A DNA stretch of 7,906 nt. It comes from Aquificaceae bacterium. GTDB lineage: Bacteria > Aquificota > Aquificia > Aquificales > Aquificaceae. Numbering within the stretch: the first letter of the stretch is position 1; the number at the start of each line of letters is the position of its first letter. Location of the stretch: the NCBI GenBank assembly GCA_026982025.1, contig JALSHX010000276.1, forward strand, positions 1-7,906, read 5' to 3'. The notes under the pieces were generated by a model. The model was given only the letters and a program-made list of their open reading frames with translations. It did not search any database and was not told the origin of the DNA. Shown in pieces: positions 6,591 through 7,906 of the stretch. A program made the translations under genes and the position numbers.

Positions 6591-7888
6591 TGGGAATGAC
6601 CATTACGGAAAAGATACTTGCCGACCACGCCGGGCGGAAGTCCGTTGAGCCCGGGGATCTAATAACCGCAAAAATTGACCTTGCCATGGCAAATGATGTC
6701 ACCGCACCCCTTGCAATAAAAATCCTTGAAAAATACGGGATAGAAGGCGTTTTTGACCCCGATCGGATTGCCCTCGTCCTTTCCCACTTCGTTCCCGCCA
6801 AAGACATAAAGTCCGCCGAGCAGGCGAAGATGGTGAGGGAATTTGCGAGAAAACACAGTATAAAGTGGTTCTTTGAAGAGGGTGAAGGAATTGAACATAC
6901 AATTCTCCCCGAGCAGGGAATCGTAGTTCCCGGCGACCTCGTGGTGGGAGCGGATTCTCACACCTGCACTTACGGAGGAATCGGTGCCTTTGCAACGGGT
7001 GTGGGCTCAACGGACATTGCCTACGCAATGGCAACGGGCGAGATCTGGCTGAGGGTGCCCGAATCCATGAAGTTCATCTTTTACGGAAAGCCGGGTCCTT
7101 TCGTAATGGGCAAAGACCTGATTCTTCACACCATCGGAAACATAGGTGTTGACGGAGCATTATATAGAGCCATGGAGTTTGAAGGCGAAGCCATTGAATA
7201 CCTCTCCATAGAACAGCGCCTCACAATCACCAACATGGCAATTGAAGCGGGGGGAAAGAGCGGGATAATAGCGCCCGACAACAAGACCCTTGAATATGTA
7301 AAAACCAGAGCCAAGAAGGAATGGAAGGTTTACAGATCCGACCCCGACGCCACTTACCACAGCATATATGAGTGGGATGCGGGCTCAATTGAACCCCTCG
7401 TTGCGTGGCCCTATCTACCTTCAAATGTTCATCCCGTCTCCGAGTCAACTCACATAACTGTGGATCAGGCATTCATAGGATCCTGCACCAACGGACGGCT
7501 TGAGGACCTCAGAATAGCCGCCGCCGTCTTTAGGTCCGCCCTGAAAAACGGGAAGAGGGTAAACCCGAATGTAAGGTGCATCGTGATTCCCGCCTCCAAG
7601 AAGGTCTATATGGAGGCGATGAAGGAAGGATTAATTGATACCTTCATTGAAGCGGGATGCGTGGTCTCCACCTCCACCTGCGGACCGTGCCTCGGAGGAC
7701 ACATGGGAGTTCTCGCGGAAGGGGAGAGGTGCATCTCCACATCCAACAGGAACTTCCCCGGGAGAATGGGACACCCCAAATCAGAATCCTACCTCGCCAA
7801 CCCTGCTGTGGTCGCCGCGAGTGCGGTCATGGGAAGAATAGCACATCCGGAAGAAGTTGTGAAGGCAGAGGAGCTGGTTGAAGCTTAA
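6590..7888 (+). CDS. leuC: 3-isopropylmalate dehydratase large subunit
   Basis: A 432-residue aconitase-superfamily protein of the shorter two-subunit class. With LeuD it would isomerise 2-isopropylmalate to 3-isopropylmalate in leucine synthesis, using a [4Fe-4S] cluster. The predicted cluster ligands are C299 in GSCTNGR (297-303) and C364 and C367 in STCGPCLGG (362-370). Further signatures are LSHFVPAKD (64-72), GADSHTCTYGGIGAFATGVGS (120-140), NRNFPGRMGH (387-396) and a C-terminal YLANPAVVAASA (401-412). ATG 6590 is chosen for its Shine-Dalgarno spacing, and its A is the last base of the ftsH TGA stop (TGATG overlap). A related enzyme, homoaconitase, has the same fold and cannot be fully excluded from the large subunit alone, but LeuC is much likelier. 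No leuD is visible; only 18 bases follow the stop. Codon use matches the neighbours. Confidence 0.94.
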   Translation: MGMTITEKILADHAGRKSVEPGDLITAKIDLAMANDVTAPLAIKILEKYGIEGVFDPDRIALVLSHFVPAKDIKSAEQAKMVREFARKHSIKWFFEEGEGIEHTILPEQGIVVPGDLVVGADSHTCTYGGIGAFATGVGSTDIAYAMATGEIWLRVPESMKFIFYGKPGPFVMGKDLILHTIGNIGVDGALYRAMEFEGEAIEYLSIEQRLTITNMAIEAGGKSGIIAPDNKTLEYVKTRAKKEWKVYRSDPDATYHSIYEWDAGSIEPLVAWPYLPSNVHPVSESTHITVDQAFIGSCTNGRLEDLRIAAAVFRSALKNGKRVNPNVRCIVIPASKKVYMEAMKEGLIDTFIEAGCVVSTSTCGPCLGGHMGVLAEGERCISTSNRNFPGRMGHPKSESYLANPAVVAASAVMGRIAHPEEVVKAEELVEA

Positions 7889-7906
7889 AGATTTTCAAAG
7901 CCCTCT

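Noticed and set aside
7889..7906. Terminator or the start of leuD after leuC.
   Set aside because: Only 18 bases remain, with no hairpin and no start codon preceded by a ribosome binding site.

Overview
The window looks like a chromosomal housekeeping region from a thermophilic bacterium, most likely a member of the Aquificales (Aquifex/Hydrogenobacter-like). The reasons are Lys/Glu-rich proteins, arginine codons that are mostly AGG/AGA, and clear resemblance, from memory, of the TilS and FtsH products to those of Aquifex aeolicus. TilS is the short form, and FtsH has the GEPGVGKT Walker A variant. No database search was possible, so the taxonomic call is inference.

Layout. Positions 1-1733 are on the minus strand: folC (start 1733, stop at 513) is followed after 20 bases by the first 164 codons of an EAL-type signalling protein that runs off the left edge. 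From 1772 to 7888 everything is on the plus strand: a trpB2-type tryptophan synthase beta gene, a TPR-like protein of unknown function, tilS, ftsH and leuC. The two groups diverge from a gap of only 38 bases (1734-1771). The plus-strand genes are separated by 9 bases, a 26-base overlap, 48 bases and a 1-base overlap, so they read as one operon. Almost the whole window is coding. I saw no RNA gene, insertion sequence, CRISPR array, attachment site or convincing terminator.

How the genes relate. The plus-strand cluster mixes amino-acid metabolism (TrpB2, LeuC), decoding of tRNA-Ile2 (TilS) and membrane protein quality control (FtsH). The tilS-ftsH neighbourhood occurs in many bacteria, for example as tilS-hpt-ftsH in Bacillus; hpt is absent here. 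TrpB2 has no trpA beside it, and no leuD follows leuC inside the window. FolC supplies (poly)glutamylated folates. The downstream EAL-type protein is probably of the EAL-HDOD (YuxH-like) class and links the minus-strand unit to signalling.

I found no clear sign of a new biological system. The points most worth a second look are the uncharacterised TPR-like protein coupled to tilS, with an A7 slippery-type heptamer in their overlap; the divergent EAL-type domain; the folC start without a ribosome binding site; and a possible 27-codon ORF bridging tilS and ftsH.
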